From NCBI GenBank assembly GCA_017627115.1, contig JAGAHK010000264.1, positions 1-5,655 on the forward strand: 5,655 nucleotides of DNA. The letters are read 5' to 3'. A program made the position numbers and the translations under genes. The notes under the pieces are model-generated. The model was not told the origin of the DNA, did no database searches, and was given only the letters and a program-made list of their open reading frames with translations. This stretch comes from Bacillota bacterium. Lineage in GTDB: Bacteria > Bacillota > Clostridia > Lachnospirales > CAG-274. How positions within the stretch are numbered: the stretch's first letter is position 1; each line of letters begins with the position of its first letter. Shown in pieces: positions 1-5,655 of this stretch.

Positions 1-957
1 ACCGAGCTTATAAGTCTGCGCAAGGATATGACCGTAACGCAGGCTTTTGACAAGATACGCAAAACGGGTGTGGACAGCGAGACAATATACACCTGTTATG
101 TTATCGAGGACGACAGGAAGCTTATAGGTGCGCTTTCGGTGCGTACCCTGCTGTTAGCGGACCCAAACGATATAATAGACGGCATAATGGAGCACAATGT
201 CATTTCCGTAAAGACTACAGACGACAGGGAGTTTGTGGCTAACCAGATGAAGAAATACGATTTTGTGGCTATGCCCGTTGTAGATGCGGAAAACAGGCTT
301 GTCGGCATTGTAACCATCGACGATGCTTTTGATGTTATGGAAGACGAGACAGAAGAGGACTTCGCTATCATGGCAGGTATCCAGCCAAGCGACAGCGAGG
401 ACACCTACCTTGAAACGCCCGTTTACATCCACGCAAAAAACCGTATAATGTGGCTGCTTTTCCTTATGCTTTCCGCCACCGTAACGGGGCTTATAATCAC
501 AGGCTATCAGGACAAACTGCTTGCCATACCGATACTGACATCCTTTATACCGATGCTTATGGATACGGGCGGCAACTGCGGTTCGCAGAGCTCGACTGTT
601 GTTATCCGCGGTCTTGCGCTTGACGAACTGGAATTCAAGGACTTATTCAGGGTAATGTTCAAGGAGTTTAAAATAAGCCTGCTTGTGGGCTTTATACTTG
701 CGGTGATAAATACCATACGCATTTACCTTATGTACCACAAAACACTTTCAAACGCTTTCGGCATTTCCCTTGCGGTAGGCGTTACGCTTATGATAACGGT
801 GCTTGTATCGAAGCTTGTGGGCTGCATACTGCCTATGCTTGCATCCAAGCTGAAACTTGACCCCGCGATAATGGCAACACCGCTTATCACCACCATAGTG
901 GATGCCTGCTCGATACTTATTTTCTTTAACGTGGCAACATTGATACTTCATATTTAA
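1..957 (+). CDS. mgtE: Magnesium transporter MgtE, C-terminal part (5' end outside the window)
   Basis: MgtE is a dimeric inner-membrane Mg2+ channel gated by cytoplasmic Mg2+ sensed through its N and CBS domains. The reading frame is open from base 1 (fragment begins TELISLRKDMTV), giving 318 residues of a family usually about 450 long, so roughly the first 130 residues (the N domain) are missing only because the window starts here; the ATG at 28 is internal. Visible in order: two CBS repeats (about residues 1-60 and 65-125, including the VAMPVVDAENRLVGIVTIDD stretch), an acidic linker helix, then five membrane segments (about 150-172, 173-195, 225-247, 253-285, 291-318). The signature PMLMDTGGNxGSQSS sits at 184-198, and Asp301 in the last helix aligns by distance from the C-terminus with the pore Mg2+ ligand (Asp432) of Thermus MgtE. 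Two changes from the commonest pattern: Cys193 where Ala is usual (GGNCG), and RIMWL where RLPWL is usual. Any Mg2+ riboswitch would lie upstream, out of view. Confidence 0.97.
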   Translation, partial: TELISLRKDMTVTQAFDKIRKTGVDSETIYTCYVIEDDRKLIGALSVRTLLLADPNDIIDGIMEHNVISVKTTDDREFVANQMKKYDFVAMPVVDAENRLVGIVTIDDAFDVMEDETEEDFAIMAGIQPSDSEDTYLETPVYIHAKNRIMWLLFLMLSATVTGLIITGYQDKLLAIPILTSFIPMLMDTGGNCGSQSSTVVIRGLALDELEFKDLFRVMFKEFKISLLVGFILAVINTIRIYLMYHKTLSNAFGISLAVGVTLMITVLVSKLVGCILPMLASKLKLDPAIMATPLITTIVDACSILIFFNVATLILHI

Positions 958-960
958 AAA

Positions 961-1008
961 TAAAACGCGGTATTACAGATTTTCTGTATGCCGCGTTTTA
1001 ACTTTTTT
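961..1008. terminator. Probable bidirectional Rho-independent terminator between convergent genes
   Basis: A nine-base perfect stem (AAAACGCGG at 962-970 with CCGCGTTTT at 991-999) continues inward through a small bulge to a second stem (TACAGA 974-979 with TCTGTA 983-988) and a three-base loop. A run of six T at 1003-1008 follows on the + strand. Read on the minus strand, the outer arm ends in TTTT and is followed by TATTTTTA, so it can also end the minus-strand cluster. It starts four bases after the mgtE stop, and the last T of the run is part of the minus-strand gene's stop codon. Termination in both directions is inferred from the structure. Confidence 0.9.
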
Positions 1009-1691
1009 CATCCATTCCCGACCATTTGTATCCTGCCCGAATCCATATCTATAATAACAACTGCGGAATGTGGATGATTCCAATTGAAATTATCATATAA
1101 TACATATGCTTTTGTATTGGGTCCACAGTTATTCCAGAATTCTTTTTCTAAATTTACAGTTAAAGTTTCGCCCTCTTTCAAATCAAGCTTACCCGAAACT
1201 ATCTCGCCTAAATATCCGCTGTCCACCTTAAAAATATATGCAGCCTGCGGCTCGAATTCATTTTTGTACTTTTCGGCAGCCTGCGGAGTTGTTTTGAAGC
1301 TGACACTGTAATATCCGCTCCCTTGCATTAAACTTGGCATATACGCAAACAGGTAATCACTTTTCACATCTTCCGTAAAATCCGGGAACCATTCGGGTTC
1401 TTTAATATTCCCATAAACCGAAAGATAAGCCTTTTGGAAGGGATATTTCCAGACCACGCCCGACGGCAGCATCATCGGAAAAAGCAAAAAAAGAGAAAAA
1501 TATAAAGTAGGTAATGCCGACAAAACAGCAGCTGCTATAAAAAACGCCTCGGAACTGTGCTTTTTAGCTTTTGTGTGCATGATCGCGCCCGAAATAAAAC
1601 CCACCCATGCAATAACGGCAAACCCGATCGCATTTGTAAGCACAAAACATATTACACCAATGACCGCTGCAAATATACAGATCTTTTTCAT
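1008..1691 (-). CDS. Small membrane protein of unknown function with an extracytoplasmic C-terminal domain
   Basis: I do not recognise this 227-residue protein. The N-terminal third is strongly hydrophobic: residues 3-38 could form a tight pair of membrane helices with almost no loop, followed by a basic stretch (TKAKKHSSE, about 40-48) that should be cytoplasmic, then a long hydrophobic helix at about 49-77. The remaining 150 residues are soluble and mixed, rich in aromatic residues and alternating patterns that suggest beta structure; by the positive-inside rule they should lie outside the membrane. There is one cysteine (in WNNCGPN) in that part. The start is well supported: the ATG overlaps the stop of the upstream decarboxylase gene as ATGA, and AAAGGAG lies seven bases ahead of it. 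The overlap implies translational coupling to the decarboxylase. The gene looks more A+T-rich and more AAA/TTT-prone than its neighbours. No function can be assigned. Confidence 0.85.
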   Translation of the reverse strand: MKKICIFAAVIGVICFVLTNAIGFAVIAWVGFISGAIMHTKAKKHSSEAFFIAAAVLSALPTLYFSLFLLFPMMLPSGVVWKYPFQKAYLSVYGNIKEPEWFPDFTEDVKSDYLFAYMPSLMQGSGYYSVSFKTTPQAAEKYKNEFEPQAAYIFKVDSGYLGEIVSGKLDLKEGETLTVNLEKEFWNNCGPNTKAYVLYDNFNWNHPHSAVVIIDMDSGRIQMVGNG

Positions 1692-3082
1692 TTTAATTCT
1701 CCTTTCATGATCCGTGCAACAAGAAAGTTTTCTGTCAGTCCGAGTATCTCGGTCCCGTTGTTCCGAAGTTTTTTTATTTCTTCGATATGTCTTTTGGTTA
1801 TGATCTCCCCTGCAAGAACAAGCGGTATATCGGGCGGAAAAGGTGTTATAAAATCCGCGGAGATTCTGCCGACAGCCTTTTCAAGCGGTACTTTCTCCTT
1901 ATCGGCATAAAACATCTGCCTCTGCACCACCCTGTCCGAAAAACCTTCGGGCAATAGTATTTTTTCTTCCGTTTTGCTCTTTTCAAGCGTTTTATCCGTT
2001 TCGATAAGCGCATCCGCAAATTTATCGAGCATATCCGGATCGTCGGCAGGCGAAGTCATTGCTATAAAATGCCGCACAGCACACATTTCAAGCTCAAAAC
2101 CGTATTTTCCCTTTAAAATGCCCGTTATTTTTTCTGTGCTTTCGCTGCTGTTGTTCACAAAAGTAAATTTGGATATATCATAGTCACAGCCGTTTATGAT
2201 GTTTTCGGCAGGAACAAGTTTTTCAAGCCCTTTCAGCCGTGCTTTTATTTCTTTCAGCCGTTTTGTATAAGCCGCGAATATGTCGTTTTCCTCGTAATAT
2301 GCACGGACATAGTCCGTAAGCCCCATAAAAATATAGGACGGGCTTGTGGTAGTGACCATTGAAAACGCCTGTCTTATACGTTCAATATCGACCCTTTTTG
2401 TATTCACATTCAAAACCGCGCACTGGTTTGGCAGCGGCAGCGTTTTGTGCCAACTTTCTATGCTTATATCCGCGCCCTGTCTTATTGCATTTTCGGGAAA
2501 ATTCGGGTCAAACGGAAAATGTGCGCCGTGAGTTTCATCCACGATAAGTATTTTATTGTATTTATGTACAATATCCGCTATTCTGCGAACATCGGCGCAA
2601 AAGCCCTCATAAGTCGGGCTGACGATAAAAACTGCCTTTATTTCGGGATAGCTTAAAAGAGCCTTTTCGATAATATCGGCAGTCACGGGCAGTGCAAAAC
2701 CAAAAGACGAAACGGGAGTGTCGGCATATACAGCCCCCGCGCCGCTCAATATAAGCGCATTTTGCAGGCTTTTGTGTGCATTGCGTACCGCAAGCAGGGT
2801 ATCGCCCTCCTTGCAGGTACCCAAAACCGCCGCAAGTATGCCGCTTGAACCGCCGTTTACACAGATAATGCTTTCATCCGCACCGTAGAGCTGCGCAAGT
2901 TTTCGCTGTGCCTGCATGATAGCGCCTTTGGGTGCGTGAAGATTATCACTGCCCTCTATCTCTGTGATGTCGAGCGATAAAAGGTCGGGCGGCAAAAAAG
3001 CCGCCCTGCGCTTATGCCCCGGCATATGCAGGGGATATTTGTTTGTGAGTTCCGTAATTTTTTTAAAAAGCGGTGCGTCCAT
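1688..3082 (-). CDS. PLP-dependent Orn/Lys/Arg decarboxylase-family protein (short form)
   Basis: Fold-type I PLP enzyme of the bacterial ornithine/lysine/arginine decarboxylase family, expected to remove CO2 from a basic amino acid to give putrescine, cadaverine or agmatine in the cytoplasm. Its 464 residues match the short form (like Bacillus SpeA/YaaO, about 480-490) without the N-terminal wing domain of E. coli CadA/SpeF. Visible landmarks: PLHMPGHKR at 17-25 near the N-terminus; a GGSSG phosphate-binding turn at 77-81; RNAHKS at 100-105 with the His that stacks on the PLP ring; DETHGAHF at 182-189 with the Asp for the pyridine nitrogen; and the Schiff-base Lys213 in ESWHKTLP. The C-terminal domain carries RISADFITPFPPDIPL. 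Oddities: Trp211 where Thr, Ala or Leu is usual before HKT, LPNQ after it where LTQ is usual, and PPDIP for PPGIP. GGGAG lies five bases before the ATG. It follows the membrane-anchored gene by 11 bases and overlaps the next gene by four. The family is clear; the substrate cannot be read from sequence. Confidence 0.92.
   Translation of the reverse strand: MDAPLFKKITELTNKYPLHMPGHKRRAAFLPPDLLSLDITEIEGSDNLHAPKGAIMQAQRKLAQLYGADESIICVNGGSSGILAAVLGTCKEGDTLLAVRNAHKSLQNALILSGAGAVYADTPVSSFGFALPVTADIIEKALLSYPEIKAVFIVSPTYEGFCADVRRIADIVHKYNKILIVDETHGAHFPFDPNFPENAIRQGADISIESWHKTLPLPNQCAVLNVNTKRVDIERIRQAFSMVTTTSPSYIFMGLTDYVRAYYEENDIFAAYTKRLKEIKARLKGLEKLVPAENIINGCDYDISKFTFVNNSSESTEKITGILKGKYGFELEMCAVRHFIAMTSPADDPDMLDKFADALIETDKTLEKSKTEEKILLPEGFSDRVVQRQMFYADKEKVPLEKAVGRISADFITPFPPDIPLVLAGEIITKRHIEEIKKLRNNGTEILGLTENFLVARIMKGELK
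1699..1705 (-). promoter_or_regulatory. Ribosome binding site inside the end of the decarboxylase gene
   Basis: AAAGGAG on the minus strand lies seven bases (AATTAAA) before the ATG at 1691 and is contained in the last codons of the upstream decarboxylase (Met-Lys-Gly-Glu-Leu-Lys-stop). Together with the ATGA stop/start overlap it fixes the start of the small membrane protein and indicates coupled translation. Confidence 0.85.
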
Positions 3083-3093
3083 TTTATCTCCCG

Positions 3094-4638
3094 TCAGAAC
3101 AGTTTTGAAAACTTCTTCAAGCCTTCAAGTTTGCCTTTTGCTTCTTTGTATATCTCCATCGCCTTTAACAGGTCGATATCCTTTATCTTCACATCTTCGG
3201 GCGCATTCACATCCTGCGGTTCGCTCGTGCGTATGCCCGCCTTGAAACTGCCGCTTAAAGATGCCTTGTATTCAAGCCCCTCTATAAGTATGCTGTCGGC
3301 TGTGATGTCAACTCCGCCGTCCTTGCTCTGCGACTTGCCGTTGAAAGTGATGCCCACGGACTCTTTGCCGTTGCCCAGATTTACGGAGGCATTAAGAGAG
3401 CCGTTTGCATCAAGCTGCGAGGAAGAACTTATCCTCATCATATCGCTGCCGTTTGACATTTCTATGCTGCGCTGACCGAAGGTTTCGCCGCCGTCCGACT
3501 TTCCTGCCGTATCCTCATACACAAAGTCGATCTTGTTGTCTTTTCTTTCGCCGTGACCTTTTAAAGTAAGCTTGTTGAGCCTGTTGTCGTAATCGCCGTT
3601 AAGGTCGAGCGTTCTGTCATCAATAACAAGCGATGTATCAAAGGTTATGCCGTCTTTGACAGGAGTTATATTGATGATGATATCTCTCGCTTCGCTTTCC
3701 TCCGCCTTTTTGATATTGTCGTCAAATTCCTTGTCAAGCTGCGCCTTTGCGCTTTCAATATCTCCCAATTCTTCTTTTATCTTGTCGGTCGCTGCATACA
3801 CAAAGTCCAGATTTCCGTCTTTTGCCGCCGTATATTCGGCACAGCTGCGCAGATTTTTCAAAAACGAGATATATGCGCTTTTTGCCTTTTCCCCGGGTAC
3901 CGTGACCTTATAGCTGTCATATGAATTCCCGTCTGCTGCGGTGACTTTTCCGTTTTTCTCGCATTTCACCGAAGGGAGTGCGGCAAATACCTCCGCCATG
4001 GCAAGTTCTTTTGACTTATCGGCAAACTTTTTGCTTGAATATACCATATTTGAAAACGCAAACGGCGCAAGCGAAAAATCCTGTTTATCCTCGAAATATG
4101 CGCCGATAACGGGCAAAGTCTTTACCTGTGAAACAACATTTTTGTTTTCAAGCGTAAAGCTTTCGTTAAAGAATGTCGGCATATACACGGTGCTGCGTTC
4201 CTCGTCGATATAAGTCTGAAAAGCCGCAAGCGTGATACCGCTGTAATCTATCGAGTTATTGCCGGACATTTTCTTTTGGTCTGCCGACACAACGGCATTG
4301 AAGCTGAGACCCAAACCGTTAAGTTTATCGTAGATATTGTTCTGATCGAGCTGCAAAGAACCCTGGGCATCATATTCGCCTTTAAGCAGAGCATCAAGGG
4401 TGTTTTCATCCGTTATCCCGCTTAAAACGGTTTCGCGCGAAACATAATCACGATAATTGAGTTCGACCTCGCGTTTGAGCCTTGTTTCCGGGCGGAACAT
4501 AAAGAAAGCCGCCGCCGTGAGAGCAACACAGACCACAAACAGAACCGCCGCTATGATCGGCATTTTCGACTTTTTCTCTTTTTTGCCCGGTATGACAAAA
4601 GCCTCGTCATTCTGCGGGATATTGGTATTTTCATCCAT
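3094..4638 (-). CDS. Membrane-anchored protein of unknown function with a large extracytoplasmic domain
   Basis: I do not recognise a named family. The protein has 514 residues from the chosen start. A hydrophilic N-terminal tail of about 25 residues ends in a basic cluster (KKEKKSK), followed by one membrane helix at about 26-48 (PIIAAVLFVV and on to FFMFRP) that lacks a signal-peptidase site or lipobox, so it reads as an uncleaved anchor with the tail inside. The other 465 or so residues are soluble and polar, presumably outside. They contain alternating stretches typical of beta-sheet (for example IDFVYEDT and VGITFNGKS), a charged helical segment in the middle (DKIKEELGDIESAKAQLDKE), and a lysine-rich helical end (KEAKGKLEGLKKFSKLF). 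Only two cysteines fall in the outer part (VKCEK, RSCAEY) and could form a disulfide. A loose resemblance to lipoprotein-like beta-sheet domains (LolA/LppX type) is inference only. It is the first gene of a three-gene unit with the decarboxylase. An ATG 18 bases upstream (4656) is in frame, but the ribosome binding site lies between the two ATGs. Confidence 0.87.
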   Translation of the reverse strand: MDENTNIPQNDEAFVIPGKKEKKSKMPIIAAVLFVVCVALTAAAFFMFRPETRLKREVELNYRDYVSRETVLSGITDENTLDALLKGEYDAQGSLQLDQNNIYDKLNGLGLSFNAVVSADQKKMSGNNSIDYSGITLAAFQTYIDEERSTVYMPTFFNESFTLENKNVVSQVKTLPVIGAYFEDKQDFSLAPFAFSNMVYSSKKFADKSKELAMAEVFAALPSVKCEKNGKVTAADGNSYDSYKVTVPGEKAKSAYISFLKNLRSCAEYTAAKDGNLDFVYAATDKIKEELGDIESAKAQLDKEFDDNIKKAEESEARDIIINITPVKDGITFDTSLVIDDRTLDLNGDYDNRLNKLTLKGHGERKDNKIDFVYEDTAGKSDGGETFGQRSIEMSNGSDMMRISSSSQLDANGSLNASVNLGNGKESVGITFNGKSQSKDGGVDITADSILIEGLEYKASLSGSFKAGIRTSEPQDVNAPEDVKIKDIDLLKAMEIYKEAKGKLEGLKKFSKLF

Positions 4639-4647
4639 AATTTTATT

Positions 4648-4653
4648 TCCTTT
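4648..4653 (-). promoter_or_regulatory. Ribosome binding site that decides the start at 4638
   Basis: AAAGGA on the minus strand lies nine bases before the ATG at 4638. The alternative in-frame ATG at 4656 has only CTTTTTTAAAACT before it, with no purine-rich site, and its own second and third codons form this AAAGGA. The start at 4638 (protein beginning MDENT) is therefore preferred over one six residues longer. Confidence 0.8.
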
Positions 4654-4660
4654 CATAGTT

Positions 4661-4700
4661 TTAAAAAAGGGCTGTTACGTTATACACGTTTCAGCCCTTG
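4661..4700 (-). terminator. Rho-independent terminator of the aldolase gene, or leader hairpin of the next operon
   Basis: Read on the minus strand, AAGGGCTG (4699-4692) pairs perfectly with CAGCCCTT (4674-4667). Beyond a two-base internal mismatch, an inner ACGT/ACGT pairing closes a five-base loop. Six T follow on the transcript (4668-4663). The hairpin lies about 105 bases after the aldolase stop and about 22 bases before the next start codon at 4638, leaving no room for a promoter between them. It therefore either ends the aldolase transcript with the next promoter upstream of it, or sits in the next operon's leader, or both. Confidence 0.82.
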
Positions 4701-4803
4701 GATTAATGTATACTTCTGTTATTCAAACATTATTCAGCATCGCACAATACGGCTGCAAAACGGCGGAAAGCCTGCTTTTTGCCCGAGAGTCAAAGGCTCT
4801 CTT
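4700..4803. other. Intergenic region upstream of the cluster with small repeats and hairpins
   Basis: No gene is seen here. It holds a direct repeat, TTATTCA at 4719-4725 and 4730-4736 with an 11-base period, and a short hairpin (GAGAG 4785-4789 with CTCTC 4797-4801) directly after the aldolase stop that has no following T run in the minus direction. There is also a weaker pairing of GCAAAA (minus 4782-4777) with TTTTGC (minus 4760-4755). These may be part of the aldolase 3' untranslated region or control the downstream cluster. Confidence 0.4.
4729..4758 (-). promoter_or_regulatory. Weak candidate promoter for the three-gene minus-strand cluster
   Basis: TTGCAG (4758-4753, three of six matches to TTGACA) and AATAAT (4734-4729, five of six to TATAAT) are separated by 18 bases on the minus strand. 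Transcription from here would start near 4722 and carry the 4661-4700 hairpin in an untranslated leader of roughly 85 bases. The -35 match is poor and other -10-like hexamers lie nearby (TATACA at 4712-4707), so this is only a candidate. Confidence 0.25.
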
Positions 4804-5655
4804 TTATGCCTGTAAAAGATGTACTGCGAAATCGCCGATCTGCTCTTTTAAGTAGATGGAAGTAACCTTGTCGTTCTTAACAACAGCTGTTTCGTGGTCA
4901 AACTCAACACCTGTAGCTTCAAGATAGTTGATAGCTCTGTCAAGATATCTTGTCTTGATGCAGATATGGCCGTTCTTGCCAAGGAACATCTGCTTTCTTA
5001 CCTCGATACCGGGGCCTGCGAATACAGCGGAGTTGCCGTTCTTGATCGGGAAGTTGAACATCTTGCTGAACTTCTCTGCAATTGCAAGAGCAGCTTCTTC
5101 GTTCTCTGTGTTGATGCCAACATGAGCAAACTCAAAACCGAGCATAGAAGCAACAGCTTCCTTACAAAGCTCTGTGATCTTGTCAAATTCGCCTGCATCG
5201 ATAAGAGCGCCCTTTACCATCCAGCTGCCGCCGCAGCAGATGATCTTGTTGTATGCAAGATAATCGTTAAGGTTGTTTGCATTGATACCGCCTGTAGGCA
5301 TAAACTTAAGTGATGTGTAAGCAGCAGCCATAGACTTGATCATGTTAAGACCGCCTGCAGCTTCTGCGGGGAAGAACTTAACAACTTCAAGACCGAGCTT
5401 AACAGCATGGTTAAGGTCGCTGGGGTTGCAGGTACCAGGTGTGATAAGATAACCCTTTTCGTTGCAGTATTCAACGATCTCGGGGTCGAGACCCGGGCTT
5501 ACAAGGAACTTGGAACCTGCTGCGATAGCCTTGTCAGCCTGCTCCTTTGTAAGAACTGTACCTGCACCTACAATAAGTTCGGGTACTTCCTGAGCCATTC
5601 TTCTGATAGATTCCTCGGCAGCTGCTGTACGGAATGTAACCTCTGCACAGGGGAT
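4804..5655 (-). CDS. eda: KDPG/KHG aldolase with a C-terminal VOC (glyoxalase-like) domain; N-terminus outside the window
   Basis: Class I aldolase that splits 2-keto-3-deoxy-6-phosphogluconate into pyruvate and glyceraldehyde 3-phosphate (Entner-Doudoroff and uronate pathways), often also acting on 4-hydroxy-2-oxoglutarate. The frame is open to the window edge (fragment starts IPCAEVTFRTAAAEE), giving 283 residues; about 25-30 N-terminal residues are outside, and the ATG at 5598 is internal. Visible: EVTFRT with the catalytic Glu5 and Arg9, GAGTVL at 30-35, SPGLDPE near 53, Schiff-base Lys93 in VKFFPAE, PTGGI near 120, and the phosphate-binding GGSW near 142. The aldolase barrel ends near residue 170, where E. 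coli Eda would stop. About 110 more residues follow (about 174-283), with HVGIN, GHICIKT and a closing IGDFAVHL strand, which resemble one VOC module; His178, Glu218, His230 and His279 are possible metal ligands. Codon use is strongly biased (AAG, AAC, CTT, GCT) compared with the neighbours, suggesting high expression. A kdgK partner may lie upstream, out of view. Confidence 0.93.
   Translation of the reverse strand: MPCAEVTFRTAAAEESIRRMAQEVPELIVGAGTVLTKEQADKAIAAGSKFLVSPGLDPEIVEYCNEKGYLITPGTCNPSDLNHAVKLGLEVVKFFPAEAAGGLNMIKSMAAAYTSLKFMPTGGINANNLNDYLAYNKIICCGGSWMVKGALIDAGEFDKITELCKEAVASMLGFEFAHVGINTENEEAALAIAEKFSKMFNFPIKNGNSAVFAGPGIEVRKQMFLGKNGHICIKTRYLDRAINYLEATGVEFDHETAVVKNDKVTSIYLKEQIGDFAVHLLQA

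Noticed and set aside
96..404. Minus-strand open frames (102 and 92 codons) within mgtE
   Set aside because: Both are antisense to conserved CBS-domain coding sequence and have low-complexity Ser-rich or unstructured translations.
1557..1910. 117-codon + strand open frame across the junction of the two minus-strand genes
   Set aside because: It lies wholly antisense to two well-supported, translationally coupled genes and has no ribosome binding site or recognisable protein features.
3014..3475. 153-codon + strand open frame
   Set aside because: It is antisense to the decarboxylase start and the membrane-anchored gene; its Ser/Leu/Pro-rich composition is typical of a reverse-strand shadow.
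4654..4656. Upstream in-frame ATG as the start of the membrane-anchored protein
   Set aside because: No ribosome binding site precedes it, and it lies about five bases from the terminator T run; the ATG at 4638 has AAAGGA at a suitable distance.
4667..4699. Inverted repeat considered as a mobile-element end or operator
   Set aside because: It is a stem followed by six T on the transcript of the upstream gene, which an intrinsic terminator explains fully; no target duplication or transposase is present.
4785..4801. GAGAG/CTCTC hairpin directly after the aldolase stop as its terminator
   Set aside because: The stem is only five bases and is followed on the minus strand by GGGC, not a T run; the 4661-4700 hairpin is a far better terminator.
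4457..4855. 132-codon + strand open frame spanning the intergenic region at 4700-4803
   Set aside because: It starts inside the N-terminal coding region of the minus-strand membrane protein, runs through the terminator hairpin and ends inside the aldolase; no ribosome binding site or family resemblance.
4894..5313. 139-codon + strand open frame antisense to the aldolase
   Set aside because: The minus strand codes for a clear aldolase-VOC protein here; the opposite frame stays open because of the biased codon use of that gene.

Overview
The window looks like a chromosomal segment of a low-to-mid GC Gram-positive bacterium, most likely a gut-type clostridium (Ruminococcaceae/Oscillospiraceae-like). 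This rests on the protein types: a clostridial-type MgtE, a short Orn/Lys/Arg decarboxylase without the N-terminal wing domain, and a KDPG aldolase with an extra C-terminal domain. Strong AGGAG-type ribosome binding sites and frequent ATA and CTT codons fit the same picture. The taxonomic call is inference; there is no rRNA or other marker here.

Layout: (1) Bases 1-957, + strand, hold the C-terminal two thirds of the Mg2+ transporter/channel MgtE (CBS pair plus five-helix pore); its start lies left of the window. (2) A strong hairpin at 962-1008 separates it from a convergent minus-strand cluster and can serve both directions. (3) The minus-strand cluster reads right to left: a single-pass membrane-anchored protein of unknown function (3094-4638), then a PLP-dependent Orn/Lys/Arg decarboxylase-family enzyme (1688-3082), then a small membrane protein of unknown function (1008-1691). 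The gaps are 10-11 bases and then a 4-base ATGA overlap, so the three are very probably one transcript. (4) Bases 4639-4803 are a short structured intergenic region with a terminator-like hairpin that ends only about 20 bases before the first gene of the cluster. (5) Bases 4804-5655, minus strand, hold most of a KDPG/KHG aldolase (Eda) fused to a VOC/glyoxalase-like C-terminal domain; its N-terminus lies right of the window.

How the genes fit together: MgtE and Eda are ordinary housekeeping/metabolic functions (Mg2+ uptake; the aldolase step of Entner-Doudoroff or uronate breakdown) and have no evident link to the central cluster. The central cluster couples a cytoplasmic amino-acid decarboxylase to two membrane proteins whose bulk should lie outside the membrane. 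That arrangement is the least explained part of the window. No RNA genes, mobile elements, CRISPR arrays or long repeats were seen.
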